The notes: generated by a model from the sequence alone, not told the origin. A stretch of DNA of 16,104 nucleotides from Burkholderiales bacterium (GCA_005788065.1 SXZD01000140.1:1-16104); one strand, 5' to 3'. Positions 1-8,928 are shown, counted from the stretch's first letter. Numbers and translations: made by a program.

Positions 1-893
1 AAGATGCGCTTGAGGTTGTCCGGTGCGATGCCACTGCCGGTATCGGCCACCTCTACCCACACCCAGCCGTTTTCATGACCGGTGGTGACCGTGATGATCC
101 CTTTGTCGGGAATGGCATGGGCCGCATTGACCAGCAGGTTCATGAACACCTGGTTGAGCTGGGAACCGATGCAGGGGATCTCGGGAATCTTGCCGAAATG
201 ACGTTCGACCGTGGCCTTGTACTTGATTTCGTTGTTGACGATGTTCAGCGTCGACTCAAGACCTTTATGGATATCGGATACCACCCATTCACCGTGGTCA
301 ACGTGGGAGAAATCTTTGAGATCCTGCACGATCTGCCGCACACGCTGAATGCCATCCTGGCACTCGCTCATCAGCGTCATCACGTCTTCTTTGAGAAACT
401 CCAGATCCACTTCCTGGATGATCTTTTGCACGGCCGGCTTTTTCGAGGGATCTTCCAGCGCCGCTTCAAATCCCGCCACCACACGGAGCATGTCGTTCAC
501 ATAGTCGCGCAGTGATGTGAGGTTAGAACTGACGAAACCGATGGGGTTGTTGATTTCGTGGGCAACGCCGGCGGCCAACTGACCGATGGACGCCATTTTT
601 TCGGATTGCAGCAACTGATTGTGGGCTTCCTCGAGCTTCTTGATGAGCGCGTCCTGCTCCGCTTTTTCTTTCTGCAGCAGACGCTCGGTGGACAGACGCT
701 CTTTCAGCTCACTAGCCAGCAAATCATTTCGCTCAGACAGCTGACTTGCGATCGTCTGGCGCTGAGCCTCATCATCTTCATAGGTTTCGCAGACTTCGTC
801 CAGAAAGTCGACCCACTTTGCGTCGGGCGCAATTTTGCTGATATCGCTGGATCCAAAGTGACGGATCAGCTGGTCGGCCAGCCACGGATGCAT
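1..893 (-). CDS. Cytoplasmic sensor histidine kinase (3' end outside window)
   Basis: Two-component sensor kinase, expected to autophosphorylate on histidine and pass the phosphate to a response regulator. The first 297 residues are visible. Residues 1-40 are acidic and show no membrane segment. Residues about 45-100 are a charged, heptad-like coiled coil. The H-box is AHEINNPIGF with the phospho-acceptor His at about residue 112. The ATPase domain follows, with the N-box NLLVNAAHAI (Asn at about 256) and the G1 box DTGSG at about 284-288. The rest of the ATP-binding domain lies beyond the left edge. The ATG at 893 was chosen because GGGAGAA lies 6-8 bases upstream. The lack of transmembrane helices or a recognisable PAS domain suggests it senses an internal signal or works with a partner. 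No response regulator is seen in the window. The kinase call is firm; the signal is unknown. Confidence 0.93.
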   Translation of the reverse strand, partial: MHPWLADQLIRHFGSSDISKIAPDAKWVDFLDEVCETYEDDEAQRQTIASQLSERNDLLASELKERLSTERLLQKEKAEQDALIKKLEEAHNQLLQSEKMASIGQLAAGVAHEINNPIGFVSSNLTSLRDYVNDMLRVVAGFEAALEDPSKKPAVQKIIQEVDLEFLKEDVMTLMSECQDGIQRVRQIVQDLKDFSHVDHGEWVVSDIHKGLESTLNIVNNEIKYKATVERHFGKIPEIPCIGSQLNQVFMNLLVNAAHAIPDKGIITVTTGHENGWVWVEVADTGSGIAPDNLKRI

Positions 894-1105
894 GACATTT
901 CTCCCCATTCTCCATACCGTATAGATTAAAGGCAGAGGGGATTTGTTGTCAGACGAAATGTCAGGGTTAATGCGGGTAATTCAGCATGCGAAGGGCAAAA
1001 GAAAGTAAAACGCTTGCAAAGTAGCTGAAAACCGGCCGAAACCGACCCGATCCGGAAAACCTTTTTAACACACCAAGCTGCTTGGCATACCCGCAGCAAG
1101 CCATC

Positions 1106-1849
1106 TCAGAAACCCATCTCCTTTTGCAAACCGTTTTTGCTGCGCAGCTGGGATGGATAGCCCAATTTGTGATCCAGCTTGCCCTTGAAGGATTTGGCCG
1201 CGCCACCGGTATCAAAGCGACGGGCACAAAGACCATAAAAAGTCTTGCCGTTGCGTTCGGTCGTGTAGAGAAACAGGCCTTCCCGGCTGCCAAGGGCGTT
1301 GGACGCCTCAAGGATGCGGCGCTTGAGCAGATTGATGTCTTCTGCCGGCACATAGGCGGTCTGCAGGGTGTACCAGTTAGAGCCCGGCGCCATAAGCTTG
1401 GCCATACCCAGATCTTTCAACTCTTGAATGGCAGGGTCCGCATCAGCCTGCGCAGCCCCACCGGCGATACCCATGGAGGCCGGAGCAGCCGAGGCGGGGT
1501 CGTTTGTCAGCGATGGATTGCCGCCGCTTTCGAGGTTGCGGCCGACAGCGCGATCCGCTGCGTCCGGCGGAGCTGCGTCCGCACTGGCATCAGCCAGCCC
1601 CTGTCCGGGCGCGACATCGGCCACGGTACCCGGTATCGCACTGCCACTGGTAGACAGCTGGGCCAGCTCAACCGGGTCTGTGACCACGCGGAAATGCGGT
1701 GCTGACTGCAGGCGCGCAGACGCAAACGACTGAGTCGACTGCAGTGTCGAGTCGCTGCCCCCGCGCAGGATGTAAACCGTGGCAACGAATCCCAGCAGCA
1801 GTGAGGTGGTGAGCAGTCCCAGATAACGGGAGGAAAGAATGGCATTCAA
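1106..1849 (-). CDS. Single-pass membrane protein with SPOR-like C-terminal region
   Basis: 247-residue protein. Residues 8-28 form one hydrophobic helix after a short N-terminus, so the bulk is probably periplasmic. Residues 35-140 are low complexity, rich in Ala, Gly, Ser, Asp and Pro. Residues about 158-238 (starting NWYTLQTAYVPAEDINLLKR, with YTTERNGKTFYGLCARRF and a final PSQLRSKNG) have the repeat pattern of SPOR domains, which bind denuded peptidoglycan at division sites. This match is by eye and is moderate. The start is TTG at 1849, because an in-frame stop lies upstream, no in-frame ATG precedes the hydrophobic helix, and AGGGG sits about 9 bases before the TTG. The kinase gene follows on the same strand after a 212-base gap, so co-transcription is possible but not shown. 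The opposite strand is also open here, but its product lacks domain character. Confidence 0.7.
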   Translation of the reverse strand: MNAILSSRYLGLLTTSLLLGFVATVYILRGGSDSTLQSTQSFASARLQSAPHFRVVTDPVELAQLSTSGSAIPGTVADVAPGQGLADASADAAPPDAADRAVGRNLESGGNPSLTNDPASAAPASMGIAGGAAQADADPAIQELKDLGMAKLMAPGSNWYTLQTAYVPAEDINLLKRRILEASNALGSREGLFLYTTERNGKTFYGLCARRFDTGGAAKSFKGKLDHKLGYPSQLRSKNGLQKEMGF

Positions 1850-2033
1850 GGTGGCAGACCCCTGATCAGATCGGATAACGGATGTTGTTCAAAGCGGCTT
1901 GTTACAGTCGCGTGCGATGTCAACGCATGCCATTGCCTTATGACAGACACGGCGCCCGGACACCACCCCCTTCAGGTTGAGTAACCAAAAAGGCACAAAA
2001 GTTCGATTTTGCACGAAATCCGTCAGGTAGGCC

Positions 2034-2246
2034 TCAGCCCTCCTGTGATTCAGCCCGTGCCTTCTTGCAGGCCCGACCGATGGCATCCATCAGGCTGAGT
2101 GCCTCGGCCACCGTCACGGTCACCCGGATTTCATGTCCGGCATCATCGTGCAGCTCAAGCCGGACCCGGCCCTGCCCGTCGGCATGGGCGCCCCAGTGAT
2201 CCTGGTGGTGGGTCGGCCGTGACGTCCCCGTCATTGTTGCTGTCAT
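2034..2246 (-). CDS. Small hypothetical protein (70 aa)
   Basis: A short gene with a very good ribosome binding site: AGGAGGG lies 4 bases before the ATG at 2246. The product begins with a polar, His-rich stretch (residues 8-25). A segment of alternating charged and hydrophobic residues then looks like beta-strands (RVRLELHDDAGHEIRVTVTV), followed by a helix (AEALSLMDAIGRACKKARAE). No signal peptide or membrane segment is seen. I do not recognise the family, and no function is proposed. It lies upstream of the SPOR-like gene on the same strand with 184 bases between them, and is divergent from the small gene at 2473. Confidence 0.62.
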   Translation of the reverse strand: MTATMTGTSRPTHHQDHWGAHADGQGRVRLELHDDAGHEIRVTVTVAEALSLMDAIGRACKKARAESQEG

Positions 2247-2472
2247 TTTGCCCTCCTCATGCGTCAGTGTCCGATGTCTTCCGCGGTTGGACTAGCCTGC
2301 GCCTGACCGCGATGCATGCACTTGATTGTCGCTGCTATGACATTTGAATTGATACCCGAAATGCAAGCAAAAGTCACGAACCGCAACACAGATGCGGGCA
2401 AACTGCGTTGTCACTTCATTTTCATGTTATAGGTATCAGGTGTTTCTATCCCTCAGTGTTGACGGAGCTGCC

Positions 2473-2682
2473 ATGGATCTTTCAAAAGTCGAGCAACTGC
2501 TTGAAACCCTCATTGACCGACAGAATGCCATGGTTCGCATGCTCAACCACATCGAACTGAGCCTGTTCTCGATCGACAAAGGGCTCGAGTCAGCCCCGCT
2601 GCAGTTCGAGGAAATGATTGATCGCAAACTGCGTGAGCTCAAAGCGGTCTACAACAAATCGGACGACACGACAGAAGTCTGA
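2473..2682 (+). CDS. Small helical hypothetical protein (69 aa)
   Basis: A short gene beginning MDLSKVEQLLETLIDRQN. The whole product is predicted helical with heptad-like spacing of Leu, Ile and Met and many charged residues, so a small coiled-coil or oligomerising protein is likely. There are no cysteines, signal peptide or membrane segment. The ATG at 2473 was chosen because GGAG lies 5 bases upstream; the reading frame is open further upstream to 2392, but that extension lacks a binding site and reads as non-coding. It precedes the pilus operon on the same strand by about 130 bases and might share regulation with it, though an intervening hairpin makes this uncertain. The family is not recognised. 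Confidence 0.6.
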   Translation: MDLSKVEQLLETLIDRQNAMVRMLNHIELSLFSIDKGLESAPLQFEEMIDRKLRELKAVYNKSDDTTEV

Positions 2683-2710
2683 CCACAGAAATCTGACTAA
2701 GAAGCTGCGC

Positions 2711-2735
2711 TGCACATCCTGCGTTGGATGTGGCA
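2711..2735 (+). terminator. Hairpin after the small helical gene
   Basis: TGCACATCC pairs with GGATGTG-CA around a 6-base loop, giving 9 pairs with one bulged G. It lies 29 bases after the stop at 2682 and before the pilus genes. No T-run follows, so it may be a weak or Rho-assisted terminator, or merely a transcript-stabilising stem. Confidence 0.3.
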
Positions 2736-2813
2736 CAGACGCACGCATCGCACTCCACCTAGCATCGGGATTTTCATCTCTGCGCCTGCTTGCGGGCGCT
2801 CATGGAGTCTTCG

Positions 2814-3224
2814 ATGTTTCTCTCTTTGCGGCACGGTCTTTGCGCAGCATGGGCGGCCCTCTGCTGCCTGCCTTTACATGTCAGCGCACAAACCGTAACC
2901 GGATCGCAACCGGACCTCTCTGCCCCCACTGAATTATCCCGGACAGGTGACTGGGACATCCGCCTTGCCGACATGCGACTGGACCGCGCGCTTCAGCGCT
3001 GGGCACAGCAAGCCGGCTATTCGCTGCGTTGGGATGCAGACCGCTACGTTGTGATAGGCGCCAATGCGCGTTACACCGGCAATCTTGAACAAGCGGTTGA
3101 GGCGGTCCTGTCGACACCGGGCATCCGGTCATCCGCCTATCCGCTGGAGGCGTGCGTCTATGCCAACCACCCGCCCCTAATCCGCATCACCCGACTTGGC
3201 GACCAGACTGACGAATGCCAGTAA
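2814..3224 (+). CDS. TcpQ/PilL C-terminal domain protein of type IVb pilus system
   Basis: 136-residue exported protein. Residues 1-24 are a typical signal peptide (SLRHGLCAAWAALCCLPLHV, then SAQ). Residues about 43-110 (DWDIRLADMRLDRALQRWAQ through GYSLRWDADRYVVIG to LEQAVEAVL) match the toxin co-regulated pilus Q C-terminal domain, which is also the C-terminal domain of R64 PilL. In these systems the protein helps the outer-membrane secretin localise or stay stable. R64 PilL is longer; here the domain stands almost alone, as in Vibrio TcpQ. The ATG at 2814 was chosen because GGAG lies 6 bases upstream and because it starts just before the hydrophobic signal. Alternatives at 2790 (TTG) and 2802 only lengthen the leader. 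It is the first gene of the pilus operon, 94 bases before pilN. Confidence 0.83.
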   Translation: MFLSLRHGLCAAWAALCCLPLHVSAQTVTGSQPDLSAPTELSRTGDWDIRLADMRLDRALQRWAQQAGYSLRWDADRYVVIGANARYTGNLEQAVEAVLSTPGIRSSAYPLEACVYANHPPLIRITRLGDQTDECQ

Positions 3225-3318
3225 GCGCAGGCGCCCCAGCTGCGCATGTCAGATCACCAAGCAGACCGACCTTCACTCCCAACCTCTTACCCATTCCGAT
3301 CCGTTGAAAGCACACACG

Positions 3319-5292
3319 ATGTACCCCCAGTTGAACATCAGCAACCGCTACAAGACAAAAAGCAAAGACGGCAAGCGCGGCCGGGCCACGTGGCTCGCGC
3401 TGCCCACACTGGCCCTGCTGACCGCATGCGGCAATCCGCCGGTCATGAAAGAAACCGGCAGCCGGCTGGATCAAGGGCAGGCGGCCGCCCAGCGCGTTGT
3501 ACCGCAGATACCCACCGATGCAGAAGGTCTGCGCGGTACACAAGCCGATGCGCAGACGCGCGCATTGCGGCAGCAGAACCTGCCGGTACTCAAGCGCACT
3601 GCCAAATCGTGGATAGGCTCATCCCTGGTGCCTGTCAATGCCGAAGATCGTTTGCCCACGCTGTTTTCCGAGGAATACACCCTTCATTTCGCGGACCCGT
3701 CCGGCAAAACCGATCTGGCCACCGTCGCAGCCCGCCTGAGCCAACTGGTGGGCGTTCCGGTGCGCATACAGCCCGACGTTTACAGACGCCACCACGGTCG
3801 CGGATATGGACAGGAGGGTCCTGACGCAATCACTCCCGCCTCCACCAACGCCTCCACCAACGCCTCCACCAACCCATCTGTCAGCGCAGATGCAACCGTT
3901 CCGGGTCGTTCACAGCGCACCGCCTTGGGTGCAACAGCCCCATCGGACGACAGCCGCAGCGAAGCGGGAGCGGATGCCGTCAAGACTGGTGTGATCGGTG
4001 CTGTGCCCTTGAGCGTCAATTCGATCGACATGAAATGGAACGGCACGCTGAAAGATTTTCTGGACCACCTCACCGACAGGCTAGGACTGTCCTGGGCGTA
4101 TCGCGACAATGCCATCGTGATCATGCGATTTACCACCGAGGTGTATGAACTCGCCGCCTACCCCAGTGGTTATGAGTACGCCATGGGCAGCGGAACAACC
4201 GGCCAGATGGGTACTGCCGGCGGTGGATCATCCGGCGGCGGCAGCGCAGGGGCCGGCGGGTCTGGCGCAGGCGGCGCCGGCCGGGGCTTTCGCAACACCA
4301 CGCAACTGACCATTGCAGAGCAGGGCAAAATGGAAGGGGTCAGCGGAATACTGAGCGTGGTGCGTAACCTGATTGCCAACGTGCCAGACTCACAGGCATG
4401 GTTGACCGATGGCAGCGGTCGTCTGGTGGTGCGGACCAGCCGCGACATGCAGGCGCAGGTACGAGAGTTTGTCCGCGCAGAAAATGCCAACATGCTCAAG
4501 CAGGTCCACATCCAGCTGGACCTGTACTCCGTCACCATTGCGCAGGACAACGAAGCGGGTATCGACTGGAACGTGTTCTACCGCCGCTTGATGCGAAACA
4601 GCGGAATCTCGGTGGTCTCTCCCGGCTCGCTGGCAGGCAACAATGCCGGCAGCGTGACATTCAGCGCGGCAGACGGATCATTCACACAGAAAGACCCCTC
4701 TCTATACGGCACGCCGCAATACAACGACCCACTGTTTGCGCTGCGTTCGGCCGTGATCATCAACGCACTGAACGAGATGGGTCGTAACGTTCAGCACAGA
4801 CCGGTTTCCATCATCGCATTGAACCGGCAATGGGCACGCAAGGCCCGCCTGAGTTCAACCGGATATCTGTCCGAGACCGTACCCGCACCAGCCGGTGCCT
4901 TGGGCGGTGTGGCCAGCCTGCCCGGCCTGAGAACCGATACGGTCACCACCGGCGACCAGTTTGCCGTGATGCCCCACGTACTGGACAACAACACCGTGAT
5001 GCTCAAATTCGGCATCAGCCTGTCGGACCTGCTGGGTCTGTTTGATGTGACCTCCGGCAGCGGCATCAATCTGCAGCGGGTGCAGACGCCGAACACCAGC
5101 ACCCTGTCAGACCAGTTCACCGTGGCATTGCGTCCCGGCGAAGTCATGGCGATCACCGGCCTGTCGCGGGAACTGTCGGCACAACAACAGCGCACCCTGG
5201 CAGAAGGACTGCCGATATGGTCCGGCGGCTCACGCAAGCTGAGCAAATTCCATGAACACTTTGTCGTGTTCCTGCGCGTAGTCAGCGTCTGA
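3319..5292 (+). CDS. pilN: Type IVb pilus outer-membrane secretin, lipoprotein (PilN family)
   Basis: 657-residue secretin that should form the ring through which the pilus crosses the outer membrane. The N-terminus has a basic stretch, a hydrophobic core and a lipobox LTAC with Cys37, so it is a lipoprotein. Residues 174-185 are three ASTN units encoded by a 12-base tandem repeat. A secretin-type N-domain follows (about 225-275, MKWNGTLKDFLDHLTDRLGL). Residues about 289-322 are almost pure Gly, Ser and Ala. The next N-domain is about 335-410, and the C-terminal barrel domain is about 474-657, with RPGEVMAITGLSRE and the final HEHFVVFLRVVSV. The ATG at 3319 is chosen because it places the lipoprotein signal at the N-terminus; the frame is open back to 3196, overlapping the preceding gene. 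Its ribosome binding site is weak, so translation may be coupled to upstream genes. The family call is strong. Confidence 0.93.
   Translation: MYPQLNISNRYKTKSKDGKRGRATWLALPTLALLTACGNPPVMKETGSRLDQGQAAAQRVVPQIPTDAEGLRGTQADAQTRALRQQNLPVLKRTAKSWIGSSLVPVNAEDRLPTLFSEEYTLHFADPSGKTDLATVAARLSQLVGVPVRIQPDVYRRHHGRGYGQEGPDAITPASTNASTNASTNPSVSADATVPGRSQRTALGATAPSDDSRSEAGADAVKTGVIGAVPLSVNSIDMKWNGTLKDFLDHLTDRLGLSWAYRDNAIVIMRFTTEVYELAAYPSGYEYAMGSGTTGQMGTAGGGSSGGGSAGAGGSGAGGAGRGFRNTTQLTIAEQGKMEGVSGILSVVRNLIANVPDSQAWLTDGSGRLVVRTSRDMQAQVREFVRAENANMLKQVHIQLDLYSVTIAQDNEAGIDWNVFYRRLMRNSGISVVSPGSLAGNNAGSVTFSAADGSFTQKDPSLYGTPQYNDPLFALRSAVIINALNEMGRNVQHRPVSIIALNRQWARKARLSSTGYLSETVPAPAGALGGVASLPGLRTDTVTTGDQFAVMPHVLDNNTVMLKFGISLSDLLGLFDVTSGSGINLQRVQTPNTSTLSDQFTVALRPGEVMAITGLSRELSAQQQRTLAEGLPIWSGGSRKLSKFHEHFVVFLRVVSV
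3838..3873 (+). repeat. 12-bp tandem repeat in pilN, three copies
   Basis: Three exact head-to-tail copies of GCCTCCACCAAC. Each codes for ASTN, extending a Ser/Thr/Asn linker in the secretin. The period is a multiple of three, so copy-number change would lengthen or shorten the linker without breaking the frame. Confidence 0.95.
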
Positions 5293-5310
5293 GCGCAAGG
5301 AGAAAACGTC

Positions 5311-6624
5311 ATGAAAGACAACAGCGCCCTCATACTCGGCGACCGCCGCAGCGCATTGGTGGCAGGCCTGCAATGGCAGTTTGTCAGTGGCATGGACCTG
5401 CGCGCGCAGATCAAGGATATCCGGCGGCAGGCGGCCGAACTGGATGTGCGCCACTGCGTTCGACTGGGTCGGCCATCGCATGCGTATGCCGGTTTTTATG
5501 CATTTGATGCAACCGTCTCCGACGAAAAACGCCCAACCCGGGTCTACAGTTTTGCAGCCCTGCTCAGCCACCGCCTGCACACACCGGCTGCTGTGGTGGC
5601 CTGGCGCATACAGCAGGGTCCACAACAGGGGCTGTATGCCATCGTGGCCACACAGGACCATCTGCCCGTGGCAGATCTGGTGCTGCCCGTCGCTCAGGCC
5701 CGCAGCACCGTGGTGCGCTACCGCAAGCTGATGGAGCCGGGTGCGCAAGCGAACTTCTGGAGCAATGATCTGGATGAGTTTCCGGACGCACAGCCCATGC
5801 TGCTGGAATGGGCCGATGTCAAGCCAGGCAAGAATGAACGCATCAGTGCCATACCATCAGACCCTGTGAGTGTCGCCACGGCTTTGTCTGTGGGCGCTTT
5901 ACTGGTGAGCGGTCTGCTGGCTGCCAGCGAATACAGCGGCTACCGGCAACGACTTCAGGCGGATGTGTCCGCTTCACAGCAGCAAAGTGCTCAAGCCTAT
6001 GAGCGTGCACTGCAATCGACAAGACAGCAACTGGGTGCAACTGGCAGCACGCTGTCGCGTCTGCTCGAATCGTGGATGAATGAACCGGCTGTATTGGCCA
6101 ACTGGTCGCTGATGGATGTGAGCTGCGATATGCAGCACTGCATGCAACAGTGGCAGACCGAGGGCGGCTACACGGCAGAATTGCTGACAGCCCTGACGTC
6201 ACGCAGCGACATCGAACCCACCCACACCGCACTGCCGGATATGAACAACGCGCAGCGCATGAAAGTGCGTACTGCATGGCGTCTGGACACTGCCGGCATC
6301 AGTGGGCTGGACGAACTGCCGGAAGAGAAGTTTTTGCAAAAGCTGCTGTTTGATGAATCGCAGGTATGGACCAAAGCCCGCATCAATCATCGCATTGACC
6401 TGCAGGGTAGCACCTGGCCCGCCGGGCATGAACCGGGCTCGGCGCAGACCACCCTGCGCCGTCATGAGATCGTGATTACAGCTGCGCCCCACATCATCAA
6501 GCAACTGCTGCAGGACTATGCCGGGCTGGCCTGGTGGAACCGCATGCAATTGCATGTGAAACCCTTCGATCCCAACAATGCGCTGCAGGTGGAACTGCAG
6601 GGAGCCTTCTATGCCTACCTTTGA
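5311..6624 (+). CDS. pilO: Type IVb pilus accessory protein PilO
   Basis: 437-residue protein of the R64 PilO / PAP_PilO family, an inner-membrane component thought to align the secretin with the cytoplasmic assembly machinery. The N-terminal 180 residues are soluble with no signal peptide, so they lie in the cytoplasm. One membrane helix is at about residues 187-207 (VATALSVGALLVSGLLA). A coiled coil follows (about 208-250, rich in Gln), then a C-terminal periplasmic domain. The ATG at 5311 has AGGAG 9 bases upstream and lies 18 bases after the pilN stop. The stop overlaps the start of pilP by 14 bases, so these genes are surely co-transcribed. It is unrelated in sequence to the short PilO of type IVa pili. 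Confidence rests on topology, length and gene order together with local similarity. Confidence 0.85.
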   Translation: MKDNSALILGDRRSALVAGLQWQFVSGMDLRAQIKDIRRQAAELDVRHCVRLGRPSHAYAGFYAFDATVSDEKRPTRVYSFAALLSHRLHTPAAVVAWRIQQGPQQGLYAIVATQDHLPVADLVLPVAQARSTVVRYRKLMEPGAQANFWSNDLDEFPDAQPMLLEWADVKPGKNERISAIPSDPVSVATALSVGALLVSGLLAASEYSGYRQRLQADVSASQQQSAQAYERALQSTRQQLGATGSTLSRLLESWMNEPAVLANWSLMDVSCDMQHCMQQWQTEGGYTAELLTALTSRSDIEPTHTALPDMNNAQRMKVRTAWRLDTAGISGLDELPEEKFLQKLLFDESQVWTKARINHRIDLQGSTWPAGHEPGSAQTTLRRHEIVITAAPHIIKQLLQDYAGLAWWNRMQLHVKPFDPNNALQVELQGAFYAYL

Positions 6625-7219
6625 AGACCCACACACAACCGGTTTGTGGGCAGTTAGTTTTTCAGTCCTGATGTGTTGTCTGTCACCGGCCAACGCACAG
6701 ACCCCTTCAACCCCGATGCAGTCATCTCCCGTTGTCACACTTCGGACGCTGGCACAGATACAGCAATGGCAGGATGAAATGAACCTGCGCGACCGTATCG
6801 ACACGCTTCAAGACAAGCTTCGAAACCGCAACACCGAGCGGGGCCGCATGGCAACGCTCGCCAGCCCTGTCAAAGCAGACATCGCTGCTGACGGCGCAGG
6901 AACCGGTCGTCGCCAGCCCATTCAGAACCGGCGACGCCCGGCGCTCAAGCTGCTGTCTGTCTATGGGCCTGCGCATCGTCTGAGCGCAGAGGCCATGGAT
7001 GCGGGCGGCAACGTTCACGCCATCGAAGAGCGCGATACCGTAGGTGCATGGGTGGTCAATCATATTCGGCAAGAAGGCATACTGCTGCACCGCGACGGTA
7101 AGGGCAGCCCGGAGATGCGCGGTATTTTTCTGGCTGTCGGTGAGTCCATCCACGAGCCTGCTGGCGAGTCTGGCGCTGGATCTGCCAGCGAATCCGTAAA
7201 CGGCGGGGTACGGCCATGA
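6611..7219 (+). CDS. pilP: Type IVb pilus biogenesis protein PilP
   Basis: 202-residue exported protein. Residues 1-30 resemble a signal peptide (GLWAVSFSVLMCCLSPANAQ). Residues about 40-78 are a charged coiled coil (QIQQWQDEMNLRDRIDTLQ). The C-terminal part, about 110-185, is a compact beta-rich domain (LKLLSVYG, then GAWVVNHIRQEGILLHRDG), like the periplasmic PilP of R64-type systems. The tail is Gly/Ser rich. The ATG at 6611 has GCAGGGAG just upstream, overlaps the end of pilO by 14 bases, and precedes the signal peptide; the longer frame from 6578 would bury the signal. The stop overlaps the pilQ start as ATGA. It probably works with PilN and PilO in the trans-envelope complex. Sequence similarity alone is modest; position and architecture support the call. 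Confidence 0.78.
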   Translation: MPTFEDPHTTGLWAVSFSVLMCCLSPANAQTPSTPMQSSPVVTLRTLAQIQQWQDEMNLRDRIDTLQDKLRNRNTERGRMATLASPVKADIAADGAGTGRRQPIQNRRRPALKLLSVYGPAHRLSAEAMDAGGNVHAIEERDTVGAWVVNHIRQEGILLHRDGKGSPEMRGIFLAVGESIHEPAGESGAGSASESVNGGVRP

Positions 7220-8928
7220 ACGCATTGGCTGCACCAGAGGCTGTCCGCGTTGTCGCACTGCGCGAACTGCCGTCGTTTTCCCGGGTGTTGACCGGCACCC
7301 ATCTGCATGCACCCTATCGAATACCGGTCGATTTTGCCCATCGGCTGGCAGCGATTGAAACCGGTGCACGGCGCGCTGTACTGCTGTTTGATCCGGACAA
7401 CGCGCCATCTGCCCATCACAACGGCACGCTGATGTCGTGCATGGCACTGCTGCGCGGCCAATTGATGGCAGACCAGTTTGACGTGCCTGTCGCTGCGATT
7501 GCATGCAATTCCGATGTCATCATGCAGTTGTCCGACTCCGCGGACGATGGCGAGGCCAACACCGGCAACACCGCAGCGGGTCTGAGCATTGAATCACAGG
7601 CGCGCGATACGTTTGAGCACTGGTTGCAACTGGCCGTTGCAGAAAAAGCAACCGATATCCATGTGCAGGTGGTGCACCATGTGGCGGAAGTCAAGCTGCG
7701 TGTGGACGGTGTGCTGGAACCGCTTCGCGATGCGAGCGGCGGCATCTGTACACCCGGTCTGGCCGAACGTGCTGTGGCGTGGGCCTACAACAACGCGTCA
7801 GGACGCGGCTCAAACAGCAACTCGCAGTTTTCTCCGGCCGAGAATCTGTATTGCATGGTGGCCGCACGCGACGTCATGGGCAAACGGGTAGCACTGCGCT
7901 TTCAATCCGTACGCGGTGCAGCCGGCATGAAAACCGTCTGTCGTTTGCTGCATGTGGACATTGACACACCGACACTGAGTTACGCTCAACTCGGTTATGC
8001 ACCGTCGCACATGAACCTGCTGGAAAACGCAGCCCACACGCCAGCCGGCTTTGTGATCTTCGCCGGGGTCACCGGCTCGGGCAAGACCACCACACTCAAG
8101 ACGTTTATTGAAACCCATCCGGATAACGGACGCGATGCGTTTTATTCGATTGAAGATCCGGTTGAATATCCCCTGCGTGGCGTGCATCAGATTCCGATAC
8201 AGCGCGATCTGATTGACCGGGAGGGCAGCGGTGCGAAATATGCCGAAGTCGTTGCGGCTCTGATGCGCGCAGACCCGGGCTGCGTGCTGATGGGCGAAAT
8301 TCGCGACACCGCGACCGCGCGGGCAGGCCAGCAGATTGTGGAGACGGGTCACATGGCCTGCGCCACGGTACATGCACACCTGCTGTCCGGTATTGTGGCG
8401 CGCCTGACCAACGCTGAAATCGGCATGGACCGCGATGTGCTGACACATCCGAATATGCTGACTCTACTGGCCTATCAGGCGCTGGTTCCCCTCTTGTGCA
8501 CGCACTGCAGACTGACCGCAGATGAGGCGCTGCGACACCCTGCCTTGATGGCGGAACACCGTCACATCCGCCTGATACTCGATGCGCTGGAGAAGCGGTT
8601 TGGACTGGATCGCGGGCACTTCCGGTTTCGCAACCCGCTGGGATGTCCACACTGTGCGCAACGGGGTACACAGGGACTCACAGTGGTGGCAGAGATGCTG
8701 AGCCCCGATCGCACCTGGCTGGACCTGATACAGCAACATCGCGACCATGAAGCGGTCATGTACTTTCGGTCTCATTCGGATCGCAAACCGGCATCGGACA
8801 ACATGCACGGCAAGACCGTGTTTGAACACACGCTGCACAAGTCCGTGCAGGGCCTGGTGGACCCGCGACAATGCGAACGGTTCGACAGCTTTCAGCGTTT
8901 CCATGTGCTGCAGGAGGGTGTTCAATGA
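7216..8928 (+). CDS. pilQ: Type IVb pilus assembly ATPase (GspE/PilB family, R64 PilQ)
   Basis: 570-residue cytoplasmic secretion ATPase that should power pilin polymerisation. Residues about 125-160 carry the typical ARFWLQLAV-like N2 start (WLQLAVAEKATDIHVQVV). The Walker A box GVTGSGKTTTLK is at about 284-295. The Asp box IEDPVEYPL is at about 313-321, and the Walker B/His region is CVLMGEIRD (about 356-364) followed by ETGHMACATVHAH. Two CxxC pairs (CTHC at about 427-430 and CPHC at about 477-480) form the zinc-binding tetracysteine seen in assembly ATPases. The ATG at 7216 overlaps the pilP stop (ATGA), and the stop overlaps pilR in the same way. The name follows R64 usage; it should not be confused with the type IVa secretin also called PilQ. 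All catalytic motifs appear intact. Confidence 0.95.
   Translation: MNALAAPEAVRVVALRELPSFSRVLTGTHLHAPYRIPVDFAHRLAAIETGARRAVLLFDPDNAPSAHHNGTLMSCMALLRGQLMADQFDVPVAAIACNSDVIMQLSDSADDGEANTGNTAAGLSIESQARDTFEHWLQLAVAEKATDIHVQVVHHVAEVKLRVDGVLEPLRDASGGICTPGLAERAVAWAYNNASGRGSNSNSQFSPAENLYCMVAARDVMGKRVALRFQSVRGAAGMKTVCRLLHVDIDTPTLSYAQLGYAPSHMNLLENAAHTPAGFVIFAGVTGSGKTTTLKTFIETHPDNGRDAFYSIEDPVEYPLRGVHQIPIQRDLIDREGSGAKYAEVVAALMRADPGCVLMGEIRDTATARAGQQIVETGHMACATVHAHLLSGIVARLTNAEIGMDRDVLTHPNMLTLLAYQALVPLLCTHCRLTADEALRHPALMAEHRHIRLILDALEKRFGLDRGHFRFRNPLGCPHCAQRGTQGLTVVAEMLSPDRTWLDLIQQHRDHEAVMYFRSHSDRKPASDNMHGKTVFEHTLHKSVQGLVDPRQCERFDSFQRFHVLQEGVQ

Noticed and set aside
75..929. Plus-strand frames at the left end
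   Set aside because: They are shadows of the histidine kinase, which shows H, N and G1 boxes on the minus strand.
1082..1705. Plus-strand open frame opposite the SPOR-like gene
   Set aside because: The minus-strand frame has a membrane anchor, SPOR-like end and ribosome binding site; the plus-strand product looks like composition-driven antisense.
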